Origin: Diphasiastrum complanatum
Lineage: Eukaryota; Streptophyta; Lycopodiopsida; Lycopodiales; Lycopodiaceae
Length of the DNA stretch: 64,000 nt
Assembly: GCA_029204225.1 (NCBI GenBank)
Contig: CM055114.1
Coordinates: 14,901,371-14,965,370, forward strand
Direction: 5' to 3'
In this document: positions 21,950 to 32,760 of the stretch, piece by piece
Layout of the letters: every line of letters begins with the position of its first letter
How positions within the stretch are numbered: position 1 is the stretch's first letter
Notes under the pieces: model-generated
The model's database searches: none
What the model was told of the DNA's origin: nothing
What the model saw: the letters and a program-made list of their open reading frames with translations, nothing else
Position numbers and translations under genes: made by a program

Positions 21950-22577
21950 GACAGACATTGTAGATGCTTTCGTGCATCGGTTCTCTTCTTCCATATGTAT
22001 TGTCAATAATAGGTTTATCACCTTTTACAGATTGTGTGATTAGCTGTGTGAAGCACGTGGTTTCATCCACTATTATCTTGTGCTCACCTGCATTATTGAC
22101 CTGTATATTTCGCTATACTTAATTTGATTACAGCTCTGTTTGTTCTGCGTTCAGATTTGTGTCAATATTGCAATGCTTTTCTACATTTTGTCTGACTTGT
22201 TTATTGCTTAATCTGGTAGTTTGCTCTTCTTGAATTATTATTAGTCTAGTTGTTCACGACTAATATTTAGCCTTACCTTTCGTGACTAATTCGCGACTGA
22301 TATTTATTCTAGCTGATAATCAGTTAGATTATCTTTTTGATGTTTAGATGCTTAATGTTTGGCTACATAATCAGATTGAACGTGATTTCTATCACTAATG
22401 TTCTGTTCGAATCTGATAGGCGTCGTCATGCTTAAAGGAAGAGTGAGATAGCTTATTCCGCTCTGCGCACAAACACTTTCCATTCGAGTTCATTTTTTTT
22501 TTTGAGATTCGAGTTCGCTTATTTCGGTGTTCTATTTTTGTTTCTCACACCACTCTTTCCTGACATGGTATCAGAGC
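21950..22577 (+). mobile_element. Copia LTR 3' part with primer binding site
   Basis: TGGTATCAGAGCC at 22566 is a tRNA-Met primer site, preceded directly by a CA end (CCTGACA, 22565). The U5-like region shares GCGTTCAG and TTCACGACT blocks with 63900-64000, and the ATTCCGCT region with 61250-61349, so these LTRs are one family. The 5' limit is not resolved. Confidence 0.6.
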
Positions 22578-22721
22578 CAATTTCTATAGCCTGATAAGCT
22601 TCCACAATAACAAGACTCTACTAGCCGATAGAGTAATTGTCTTCTTGTTCTGTAATTTAGTACAAGATTTTCATACTTAAGTCACTGATAGTTATTCCTA
22701 TCACCTAGACTAACCTTTCAC

Positions 22722-22913
22722 ATGGATTCCCAAGGGAAAGCCAGTTCTATCGTGGACAAGCTTGATGGAGCTAATTACCCTCTGTGGAAATTTAAGATGA
22801 AAACAGTGCTAATGGCTAAAAAATTGTATGACGTTGTTACAGGTGCAGAAGGGAAACCCGAAGCTGACGTCGATAAGTCGTGTGGTGGTGTTGTGAAACA
22901 AATGGTTGTCTAG
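22722..22913 (+). pseudogene. Copia gag N-terminus, truncated
   Basis: Starts MDSQGKASSIVDKLDGANYP followed by LWKFKMKTVLMAKKLYDVV, the typical start of copia gag 145 bp downstream of the primer site. The related frame at 61540 begins MDSQSKAGLIADKLN. After about residue 50 the sequence runs into opposite-strand gypsy gag, so the rest of this copia is lost. Confidence 0.75.
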
Positions 22914-22914
22914 G

Positions 22915-23705
22915 AGGTTGATAATGTCCTCCTGACTGGTTGTGAGACTGGTTCCTCAGGTTATAATAGCAATAAAGAGAGGTATGGCCCATAAAGTCGC
23001 AGATTTGAGGTATGGCCCATAAAGTCGCAGATTTCACATTTGATCAAGGAAGTATCTGGGACCGGTTGGTATGAAGTGCACTCATTGCTAGTGTGTGCAC
23101 CTCGGCAGTGAGGGCACCACGTGTTCTCTTGTCTATGGTGGATTTGGCCAGTGGGTAACTGACCCGACATTGAACTCTGGATAGACTTAAGAGTGTTCTG
23201 AAACTCTTTCGCGAGTTTCTCCATCTGTTGTTGGTGTTGCTGGTTAAGCAACTCCATCTGTGTCTTCCATAACTGTTCTCGAGTGTCATTGTTTGGACGA
23301 GCTTCTTGGACAACATGATGTGCTCTCCATTCTTGTGGTTCATCAACATCTGAGCCCTCGTCTTCTTCCCGAATGGCATCAGACATGGCTTGTTTCAATG
23401 ATGTATATTCATCATTGGAACGAAGTTCACGTCTTATCGATCGTGGGAGTCCAACGAGGAACCAAATGATGAGCATGGATTCGGTGGGTTGCTCTTGTAC
23501 CTGACTTTTTAATCGTTTAAATCGTTCAATGTAGTCACGTACTTTTTCGTCTTTTGTCATTTTGATATTACTTAGTTTGACAAAAGGACTTTCTATCAAG
23601 CAAAATGGCTTGAAGCGTTTGATAAAGGCCTCCTTCAAGAGTGACCAGTCACGTTTATCTTCACGATCAAGGTTAAAAAACCCATCTCTGGTGGATAGTC
23701 CTCCG
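22915..23705 (-). pseudogene. Gypsy gag with duplicated segment at the zinc knuckle
   Basis: The main frame 23638-22961 has FIKRFKPFCLIESPFVKLSN, VRDYIERFKRLKSQ, IIWFLVGLPRSIRRELRS and AIREEDEGSD, all standard gypsy gag. A Q-rich helix follows, then a zinc knuckle (WCPHCRGAHTSNEC) and a second one beginning CEICDFMGH. The frame also reads backwards to about 23705 (FYGGLSTRDGFFNLDREDK) before its start. Two exact 28-bp copies at 22979-23006 and 23007-23034 shift the frame inside the second knuckle. Beyond the duplication the original frame continues to about 22915 (NLRNQSHNQSGGHY). Its leader and 5' LTR lie at 23710-25974. Confidence 0.85.
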
Positions 23706-23709
23706 TAGA

Positions 23710-25060
23710 ATTCGGATCATAAGGGCGATCCATGATAGCATGTAGAGTGTCGTAGGATTGTGTAAATATGCACTTCGACTCTGGTTATAGTGGATACGGG
23801 TGTTGGAATGCGGTTGCTACGGATCCATGGTTGATGCGAGTGTAATGCAACTAATGGTGGTGGATACGGCTAAGGTGGTGGAACGATAGAATGCGGTGGT
23901 AGCGGTGCAATATGGGTTGTGGCGGTCCGTTGCGGGGTTTGTTTTTTTTTTTTTGCAATCGATTGCCGTCTCAATGGCTTGTGGCTGTAGCAATGGCTGG
24001 GTGCGGCGTCAACGTCATTGTGCGAAATGTGGGAAAGGGTGGTCGATTGGTGGTTGGAGGTGAGGAAGGAGTCGTAGGCCATACGACTGCGATCTTTTGT
24101 GGTCAGGGGCGACCAAGGGTAGACGTAGGGCCATGGGATTGCGGCTTATTGCGGTTTGTGACGGCCGAATGTAGTCGTAGGGTCGTAGGATTACGGTTTG
24201 TTGCGGTCAGTGGCGGTCTCCACGGGTCAAGAATAGAGATGAGTGGATGGTAGAGTGTGGCGGTGGTTCGTGGGCTGTACGTTTGTGTGCTGCGGTTGGA
24301 TACAATTGCCACTGTGCAGAATGGTCACGACAGATCAATGCGGTTGTTACGAGTGGTCGCAGTGACTGTAACACTGGTGAATATGGACTGGACGGTCAAA
24401 GGATCGGTGGAGATCTAAGATTGGCCGTCGGTTGAGAACTGATGCGAAAGCGTCGGTCGAGATCTGTTGCGAAGCTATCGGTCAAAATTTGTGATGAGGA
24501 CGTCGGTCGAGACTGACGCGAGGTCTTCGGTTGAGAGCTGACGCAAAGTGTCGTCGATCGAGATCTGATGCGAAGCGTCATCGATCGAGATTTGACGCGA
24601 GGTTGTCGGTCGAGATCTGACGCGAGGTCGTCGGTTGAGATTGAATACTGACCATCGGTTGAGATTTGAGTGAATAGGCATCGGTCGAGATTTGATTGTG
24701 GGCCGTCGGTTGAGATCTAATGTGAAGAGTCGGTCGAGATCTAAGTGAAGGCCATCGGTTGAGATTTAAGAGGATGGCGTCGGTTGAGATCTGATGTAGT
24801 GTGTCGGTTGAGATCCAACTGAAGGCCATCAGTTGAGATTAGACTGTAACGCATCAGTCGAGATTTAAAAAATGGCTCTGGCGCCAGTCAAGATTGAACC
24901 ATGGCTCGCTTGGAAATGAGCGTGAAGCGTCGGTTGAGAAGTGCGGTTCGTGGTAGGCAGGACGGAAATGGTGTGCTCTGTGATGAAGGCGTGGAAGTTC
25001 GAAGAGCGATGGGTGTGTGGCACAGATCGTAATGGTTTGGGTGGTTTAATGTATGTGGAG
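23710..25060 (-). other. Gypsy 5' leader with tandem repeats
   Basis: Between the primer site at 25061-25078 and the gag at 23705 lies a G-rich, internally repetitive leader. The part 23790-24390 is made of degenerate 'ttgcggt' and 'gtcgtagg' variants. The part 24420-24870 is a minisatellite. Short open frames here translate the repeats (such as RSQPTTSRQISTD) and are not convincing genes. Confidence 0.6.
24420..24870. repeat. Minisatellite, unit about 24-27 bp (GTCGGTYGAGATCTGAYGCG)
   Basis: About 18 head-to-tail copies of a unit near GTCGGTTGAGATCTGACGCG, including several GATCGAGATC variants. It lies inside the gypsy leader. Confidence 0.9.
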
Positions 25061-25974
25061 CTGTGCAATGATGCCAAATGTTCACGGATTCCTTGAATCT
25101 GTGAACACGGTTTTTTGCTTCTTCTTATACTTCTGTAGTTACGGTTCTTTATGGTACTTCTTCTTATTAGAACAGTTACAAGCAGAAGCGTTACTCAGTT
25201 TTCAGCATGTATTTCCCAACTTGTCAATGGGAGACATGGTTTCGATACTCAGCTACATGCATAACCAGCCATGTAACCATCTACATCTCAAGAGGATCAG
25301 CGTTCTGGTACAGGGAGCAATCTTACCATTACCTACTGAATCAGAAACAATCAAAGACAAGATTAACTACTGGAACAAGAAACAAGAAACAAGATTCCTA
25401 GCAGCATTTTAACAGTCTAAGAATCAAGAAACACTCATTTCTTGATGCTTAGATTGCTCAAGAACAATCAAGAACTAGGCTGTAAGAGAGTATGCAAGAA
25501 TTATACCACAAACCAGCCTATCTAGTTTACTTGAATGCTGATTACTACCTCATTCCACAAACAAGAACTGATTTCTAATCCACAACTAAGCACGAAACAA
25601 GAAACAAGGACCTAGAAACAAGAAACTGAATCCTAATCCACAATGCAAAGGAATCAAGCATGCTCATAGAAATCTCACTCCAGAACATTGCCATGAACAA
25701 AGAGCTTAGCTATCATTAAGAACTCGTGGAGGATCCTCTTTACTAGCTCAAGAGAACTTGACAATACATTCAAAAGCTCCCTCACAAGAGAGGGGGGGCC
25801 CTTAAATAAGCAAGAAGGCTGCCCATGTGGAGCCCAAGTGGCAATTCCACCAAATTAGAAATTACATGTGGAATTTGCCCTTCCACTAAAGGTCACCATC
25901 AAAAGGTGGCTCACTCTTACTAATTTAAGGGGTGTCTACATCTATTTACAATGCCTAGAAAATATTAATGAACA
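25061..25974 (-). mobile_element. Gypsy 5' LTR (896 bp) with decayed primer site
   Basis: On the minus strand it begins TGTTCATTAATA at 25974 and ends GTGAACA at 25079, giving 6-bp inverted ends TGTTCA/TGAACA. A TATA-like CTTATTTAAGG lies near 25815. Immediately after it, TTTGGCATCATTGCACAG (25078-25061) resembles the TTTGGCGCCGTTGC-type primer site of plant gypsy elements with CG-to-CA/TG changes. A divergent relative is at 3730-4474. It abuts the 3' untranslated region of the next gypsy element, suggesting nested insertion. Confidence 0.7.
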
Positions 25975-26279
25975 TTCGCCTGACTCAAAAATTGAATTTT
26001 CTCTTGTCAGAAACCTTCGCCCACCTCAATTTAGATAAATCAAAGGTGGATGTACAGTCTGAGAGCTCAGCGAAGGTTTTTGATATTGTATTGGCCAAAT
26101 CGGCCCAAAACAGTGGTTTTCTAAGTCATTTTCCATAAAAATACTGTGCTTCCGTTTCCTTATGCTGATGACTTTTTGACTTTTGCTCATCAGTATTTCC
26201 TTATTTTTTAAAAAAGTCAGCAAATTAAATACTGAAAACAAAAAATTGAAAACAAATAAAATGAAAAAATATATTGAGA

Positions 26280-27795
26280 TCAAGCTTGCTGAACTGGCGG
26301 ACCAAGCTGTCGAAACTTGCGTAATCGGCTGCCATTTATCGGAGTATCAAATCGTTTCCCATCCAAGTTCTCAAGAATTACTGCGCCATAGTTCAGGATT
26401 TCCTTCACTTTATACGGGCCTTCTCCAGTAAACTTCAACTTACCCTTGATTAGCTTGGTTTTGTACATCAATGCAAGATCTCCTGCTTCCATATCTTTCT
26501 TATGCAATCGTCGATCGTGCCATGCCTTGCGGCGGGCTTTCTCCGCTGCTAAGGCATGAACTGCCATCAATCAGGTTTCACATAATTTGTGCAACGCATC
26601 ATGGCAAAGTTGTAAAGACTGATCATCATTTAATCGTTCCATTGCTGCTATGTGTAAAGATGGGATTAAAAATTCAATTGGCATAACAACATCTTGACCA
26701 TAAACTAGTTGAAAAGGTATTTGATTTGTACTATTTTCGTAAGCGGTTCTGAATGCCCATAATGCTGCATACAGTTTATGTTCCCAATCAGACCGACTCG
26801 CTTCAATTGTCTTTGTCATAATGGTGCAGAGAATCTTATTGGAAGATTCAACTTGGCCATTCCCTCTGGGATAATAGGGAGTACTAAATCTGTGTATAAC
26901 AAAAAAATCTTCCAGTAAACACTTTATTGTTTGATTAATAAAGTGTGTACTCCGATCACTGACAATTTCGATCGGACATCCAAATCTGATTATAATATTT
27001 TCATATAGAAACTTAGTTCTAGATTTTGCATCAGCTACTTTGACAGCTTTGGCTTCAACCCACTTGGTCATATAATCAATTGCGATGATAATGTAGCGAG
27101 CCTGAGATCCTTGAGCAGCGGGATGAATAGGACCAACAGAATCCAGTCCCCATTTTTCAAACGGTGCTTGCGATAAAACCGGATGTAAGGGTTCATAATT
27201 CTGTCGAGTAGGCCGTCATGCTCTCTGGTAGACATCACATGTCTGAATAATATTTTTTGTGTCCTTATGAAGCGTAGGCCACCAACAGCCAGATTGCAAA
27301 AGTTTGCGAATAGTAATATCTGTAGAGAAGTGTCCTCCACCCATGCCATCATGTGAAAACATGATTAGATCTGGTACTTCATGCGATAAAACACATCTTC
27401 GTAAAATATTATCTGATCCACGACGATACAATTGTCCTGCAATTAATTGATAAGGTTGAGCCTTATGAATCAATTGTCTTTTTTGTACTTTTGTCAAAGA
27501 GTCATTCAGTTGTCCTAGCATCAGGTACTCAACAATATCTGCCGCCCACTCAGGTACTGCTTCAACATAGAACAACGCAGCATCTGGCAGTTCAACATCC
27601 ACTTCAGTATTAACTGGTGTGGATTCAATTCGTGAAACATGATCGGCTAGATAATGTTGCTTTCCCTTTCTGACCATAATTCGAAAGTCAAATTCAGTCA
27701 ATAATAATAACCATCTTGCAATACGTCCAGTATTACATGTCTTATTTACCAAGTAAAATAATGGTTGATGATTTGTATAAAATGCAAAGTGCGTA
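26280..27795 (-). pseudogene. Gypsy RNase H and integrase
   Basis: From 27795 downwards: RNase H C-terminal part (FYTNHQPLFYLVNKTCNTGR, then ADHVSRIES), the integrase zinc region (HEVPDLIMFSHDGMGGGHFS and TCDVYQRA, where the first C of CxxC is followed by Y for C), and the integrase core. Core residues are visible as LDSVGPI (first D), VSDRSTHF (second D) and NGQVESSNK (E). The chromatin-side C-terminus follows (EKARRKAWHDRRLH to LRKFRQLGPPVQQA). Frameshifts lie near 27216-27070, and a TGA lies near 26571. The mutated zinc cysteine and the breaks make it inactive. Confidence 0.85.
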
Positions 27796-28370
27796 CTGAC
27801 ATTCGGCTCATCATCTGAATCTTCATCCTCCTCCCGAATCGCATCGTCCATCGCACTTTGCAAAAGTACGTACTCATTATGGCGTTTCAGTTCACGTCTG
27901 ATCCGTTTAGGTAGACCTGACAAAAACCACATAATCATGGCATTTTCATTAATCAGCTCAGTCTCACATTCATATCTAAGATGTTTCACCCTTTCGATGT
28001 AATCTCAAACCATTTGCCACTTTCCCATTTTAATTTTACTTAAAAGTAGGAAAGGGTCTTCCATAAACTTCCGCGGTTTGAACTGTGTGATAAGGGCTCG
28101 TTTAACAGCCTCCCAATCTGTACGCTCAGTTTCATCTTGGTTATAGTACCAATCTTGTGCTGCGTCTGTTAAAGCCATAGGAAACAACTTAAGTTTTTCT
28201 TGAGGATAAATCTCACCATAGACCTCACAGGATTCAGCATAGATCTGAAGAAATCGAACTGGACCTGTTAATCCGTTATATTTGGGTAGATCCAATCGGG
28301 GAACTCTTCTAACAATAATTGGATTGACCTCCTGTGGAGCACCTCTAGGGGCAGCTCCAGGGGAAGCCAT
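27795..28370 (-). pseudogene. Gypsy gag fused by deletion to RNase H
   Basis: The start chosen is ATG 28370 (MASPGAAPRGAPQEV) because the 14 codons upstream lack family resemblance. It has LPKYNGLTGPVRFLQIYAES, the AAQDWYYNQDETERTDWEAV block, FKPRKFMEDPFLLLSKIKMG, then a TGA replacing the usual R of RDYIE (likely CGA to TGA). It resumes with YIERVKHLRYECE, IMWFLSGLPKRIRRELKR and AIREEDEDSDDEP. At about 27795 it runs in frame into RNase H; zinc knuckles, protease and RT are missing. Confidence 0.85.
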
Positions 28371-28412
28371 TTGGATCAAATTGATAATGTGATTGGATAT
28401 AGATTTTTCCAA

Positions 28413-29560
28413 AAACTATCTCAGATTAGATCTGCTAGCTCTATTCCACTTTTCAAGAATCTGATTCTATATGATGAAAAACTACCCAAAATTTAATCAA
28501 TCAATACTTCTCAAAAATGATAAATCTCTCAGAGTCCAATTTAGAATATATCAGATCTGATCCAAATTTTGATAGAGACTTGATCTGGAAAATCAGAAAC
28601 TAAAAATAGGACTGGCGAAGGTTATCTAGGCGAAGGTTGGCTCGACGAAGGTTCAACAGTGCTATTTTGGGATAAAAACTCTCTGAACACTTTTTTGGCA
28701 ATTTATTGGAAAATAACCTTCGCCAATTTCTCAGATGGAAAATCTGACACAGATAAAACTATGGACAACCGGACGAAGATTTCTGACACAAGAAAATATA
28801 GTTTTTGTGATCTGGTGAGGGTAAAAGTCAAGATTTTTTGTGATCTGATCAAGATAAATCTTCGTCAAACTCAAAAATAGTATTTTTATGTAAATAGAAT
28901 GTTTTGAAAACTCGGCGAAGGTTCTGGCGAAGGATCAAGAGTAGGTAATTTTGCAAAAAAGTGACTTTTTTGGCAAAAATATGACAATATGACAACTGAT
29001 CCTCTAAAAATCTTTCTATTTTTGGTATTATTCTTCGCCGACTTGGCAGTAGATAGATCTGAATCACATCTAAGCACAGTGAATTGGGCAAAGGTTCTTT
29101 TTGTGTATTTTTTAGGATTTTGATAATTTTTGATGTTTTTTGGTGGTTTTTCTGATGTTTCTGGAAATCTGTTGGGAATTAATCTTCGCCCTTCAAACTG
29201 AAGGTTCCATAAACAAAACCAAAGGTGTCTGCAACTCGGTGAAGGTTTCCAAAAAGAGGATAAAAAGTTCTGGGCTCTGATGATGCTTTTCGTCTCTTTT
29301 TGACCAAATTTGACAGATTTGACCGATTTTTGTTATTTTCTATGATATCTCAGATCCAAATGGATCTTAAGATTAGTGATCTGAATAGCTTTCCCTGTTT
29401 AATAATCAGATTAGATTTCAAACAAGCAAATCCACTCAAAATCTAGCAAAATCAATCCCAAACTATCCCTACAATGCAGTTTTAAAACTATTCATGCCAC
29501 GACAAGATGCCTAATGCAAGCTAACCATAAGCCAAACATGCTGCAAACTGAAAAATTGGT
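28413..29560 (-). other. Gypsy 5' leader with dispersed GCGAAGGTT motifs
   Basis: About 1.15 kb between the primer site and gag, without an ORF worth noting. GGCGAAGGTT or close variants recur about eight times. The same motif type occurs in 26000-26090, 33110-33320 and 58490-59240. Confidence 0.6.
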
Positions 29561-29563
29561 GTA

Positions 29564-30344
29564 GCTCCCCGGCGAGGACGCCAAAATTGTAGTGGGTTTT
29601 TTTCCTTACCTAACATGAATCCAAGATCTAGTCAATCTAGCATCAAAGAGACGAAGTTAGTTGTCACGCGGAGGTTCGTTCCCATGAGAGCGATAATATA
29701 GTTCAGATTTCAACATGAATGGAGGATCTAACACTAACATCCATTAACACTAAGCGTTAACACTACATCCATTAACCCTACTTCCATTAACCCTAAATCC
29801 ACAACAATGATAGAAACTTACTCTTCTCTCTTTCCTTTTCTCTCTCACAAAAAGCATAAGAAATAGCAATCCCAATAATGATCAAATCCAACAATTAGCA
29901 AAATCCAAAGAAAGCATGAGAAATGGGGGAAAAGAGAGGAAGAGCAAGGACATTCATCAATCCATTTCTAAAGAGAACCAATCTGCTTTATTGAAATGAG
30001 GAAATAAACATGAGGAACAACTCGAGCTGGTCCCTTTTTATAGTAGAGAGGAGGACCTGGCCTCTGAATCCTATTGGTCCAGTCTTGCCTCTCTTTATAT
30101 TCAAATTTAAAAAAGTGTGGGAACCATCAAAATTGGAGGGAAACCCAACTTTATTCACTAACTTGACATTTAGGCCCTGCGACATTAAAAGTTGCGCAGA
30201 AAGGCCTAAAGTCCTTTTATTAACATTCTAATTAATCAAATAACTATGTGATCATTGGGTTGGACTTACACACGCAGGGTGCCAAATCCCTCTCACTTAT
30301 TAACTAGGATTAGGCTTGCCTTGGGATCCGCAAACCCTCCAACA
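29564..30344 (-). mobile_element. Gypsy 5' LTR (757 bp) with TTTGGCGTCC-type primer site
   Basis: On the minus strand the LTR begins TGTTGGAGGG at 30344 and ends CCCACTACA at 29588. It is followed two bases later by TTTGGCGTCCTCGCCGGGGA (29585-29566), the class of primer site found in plant Athila/Tat-type gypsy elements. A TATA box (TACTATAAAAAGG) lies near 30040. Related LTRs are at 40880-41678 (minus) and 34151 onward (plus), sharing the block with CGCGTGTAAGTCCAACCCAA near the start. The 3' LTR of this element was not found. Confidence 0.75.
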
Positions 30345-30419
30345 TCCACCTCTTGCTTGAAGCCTTTATTCCTCATTGATCAAGATCTCTTGAAGATCCA
30401 TCAAACTTGGCAAAGTCTT

Positions 30420-30680
30420 TTAAATAGCAATACTTTGAACAATGTTAGCATGAGAATCCAACAAGCCATTAAGAATTACTTGAATAAGCTCTTCTTCCTT
30501 AATGCTTTCATCAATGCAAGCCAACTCGTCATTCAATGCTTTCATTCTCAAAACAAAAGTACTTGGACTTTCTTCATTCTTTTGCAAACAAGAAAAGATT
30601 TGCCTTCTTAGTGTCAACACTCTAGAAGTAGACGTGGATTCATAAAGCTTCTTCAATGAATTCCAAGCAGTCACCAAAAA
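30420..30680 (-). pseudogene. Copia gag fragment
   Basis: The minus-strand frame reads AWNSLKKLYESTSTSRVLTL, then TFVLRMKALNDELACIDESI and ELIQVILNGLLDSHANIVQS, the central part of copia UBN2-type gag (compare residues 88-170 of the intact element). Both ends are truncated; at about 30685 it meets the plus-strand X copy head to head. Confidence 0.8.
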
Positions 30681-30689
30681 GGGAGCTTC

Positions 30690-32160
30690 AAGTTCAAAAT
30701 GCAAATACACGAAGGACAAATCCAAGGAAAGGTGTTTCCTTTGTGGTAAGGTGAATGAGGCTTGGAGTCTCACAAGGACTTGCAAGAATTGTCTTCAAGA
30801 GTCCATCACAACACATGTCAAAACTTTTAAAAAAATTTATTTGGAAGTGCATTGTTTGGTTCAAGATGAAAATGTAGATGTCACTTTCATGAAAGTAACT
30901 TGGATTTATTTCATGTCCTTGGAGAGTAGTTTGCTTGGAACTTTGGATAAGTTTAAACTTATTATTATGATCCAAGAGAAATCAATCAAGAATAAGGAGC
31001 ATCAATCACAAAATGAAAATAGTCTCATTTATGCTATCATGTCAACTTATGAAGAACCATTTTGCTTTGAAGAAATTTTTGTATCTCAAAGGTGGATTAA
31101 GGCAATACCTTATGAGAATAAGTGAAGCATCCAAAGTGGACACTTATATCCATAAGAAAGTAGTTAGCCTTATCGAGATGGAAATACCTTTTGATTTCAA
31201 TATTGGAAAAATCATGCCAAGTTGTGGTGATTTTTGGACTTATGTTTCTAGCATAAGTAATCTTGATAATCATAGGAAGTGCATATTGAATGGTCATACT
31301 TGTTGTGATTATTATGAGACATGGAGGTCTCGGATTTCCATAAAAAAGGAGCACCATGAAGAGGATCTTAAGGAGTCATCTCAAGGTTCAAGTGTGCCAA
31401 GGATTGAGGAGGAGAGACCTTCTCAAATTGTGATTCCAAAAAGAAACTCAAGAAATATGGTTGAGTCCATGTGGCTCACATTTCAAGGGAAAGAGGAGCA
31501 TATCTCATGTGGTATAAATCTCATACTTACTTCTCTTATGTCATTTGATACATCAATTTGCTTTAGTGAGATCATTGCATCTCAAAATTGGAGTAAAGCC
31601 ATACTAGTTGAGTATGAAGTCTCTCTTAAGAACATAGATGATTTTCTTAAAAGGTTGAAATTGATTTTAAATCAATTAGAAATCAAATGGTTATTTCATC
31701 AAATGTATGCTCTTAAGTCATGTAAGAGCAAAAGTGATTTGTTCACTCATAGTTTGAAAATTTGTATTGAGGCAAATTGTAAACTCTATATGAGAGTAAG
31801 TGAATCATTTTCTAAAGACACTTATCTCCATAATGAAGTATTTAGCCTCATTGGATCTGAGATTAGCATGGTAAACAAGCATGCAGATATGATGCAAACA
31901 CTTTGTTATTATAGCACACATAGTCTTGCCAATTTGGATGAGTCTAATTCTCTAGATCGTGGTAACACGATGTTAGATCGTTGTGATCCTAATAAATCAA
32001 GAAGAAATCTTTATTTTATCATGAAGGAGGATGCACATCAAGAAGGAGCAAGCCTCAAGGCCAAGCATCTACATGAAAATTGGAAGGAATCAATTTTGGA
32101 GGTGCTAGGATGGTGCAAAGCTCTCAAGCTCATCAAAGATGTCAACATCAAAGAAGCACT
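30690..32160 (+). pseudogene. Internal region of element X, second copy
   Basis: The frame 31013-32296 has 427 codons; homology to the first X copy (13965-12780, minus) spans about 30950-32160. An earlier overlapping frame (30751-31125) contains CPFCFEEI-like sequence. Two modules are repeated inside the protein: 'RISEASKVDTYIHKKVVSLIE' (about residues 35-55) resembles 'RVSESFSKDTYLHNEVFSLIG' (about 260-280). Likewise FCFEEIFVSQRWIKAI in the earlier frame resembles ICFSEIIASQNWSKAI. No known domain is seen. The last codons (after about 32160) read into LTR sequence across a deletion, so the natural C-terminus is lost. Confidence 0.55.
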
Positions 32161-32545
32161 ATTCTATATAGATAAACACACATGTGTGGAGCCTGTTCCC
32201 ATGTGTGAAAATAGTGTACTTGTCATGTACCATAATCATATAGGTTGTACATATGATTTAATTCAAGTTCTAGTGGCTAAAAAGGCCAAAAACTAGTTTT
32301 CTAGACATATAACACATGGCATCAATCTATTGATTGCATGAGCCAAATCCTTTGGTTAGGTGTTATATCACATGTGTAGAGGACAACTCACATGTGTGGA
32401 ATAAACTGAAGTAGGCAAATTTTGACTTCTAGAAGATTTCCAAGTAGATTTTCATATAGAAGGAAAATGGACCAAAAATATTCAAAATAGAAAGTTTTGT
32501 CTAAGTGTCAGTTTTGCATGATGAATCATCATATGACAAACCGAT
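32160..32545 (+). mobile_element. Truncated X LTR
   Basis: Matches 36465-36840 from TATATAGATAAACACACATG onward. The first 45 bp or so of the LTR, the polypurine tract and the end of the internal region are deleted, and it stops after CATATGACAAA. Confidence 0.75.
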
Positions 32546-32627
32546 TGCACAAGTACTGGCCACTATAGTGAGACAGATCCAGGTTGGTGGTGGCATGTTA
32601 CGAAAAGTTTATCTCCTAGGCCATCAC

Positions 32628-32760
32628 AACTAGATCCAAGAAGATCAAGCCAGATCAGACTAGATCCACCAAGATTCAGCCAGATCTGGCAAGATAAGAG
32701 AAGATCCAACAAGATCCAAGAGAGATCCAAGTCCAGATAGGATCAAGAGAAAAGCAGATC
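32628..32760. repeat. AGATCCA-rich short tandem repeat
   Basis: Irregular repeats of AGATCCAASAAGATC with CAGATC variants, at the start of a gypsy-leader-like stretch. Confidence 0.65.

Noticed and set aside
23912-24829. Several overlapping frames in the G-rich leader
   Set aside because: They arise from low-complexity and minisatellite sequence in a gypsy leader; no domain.
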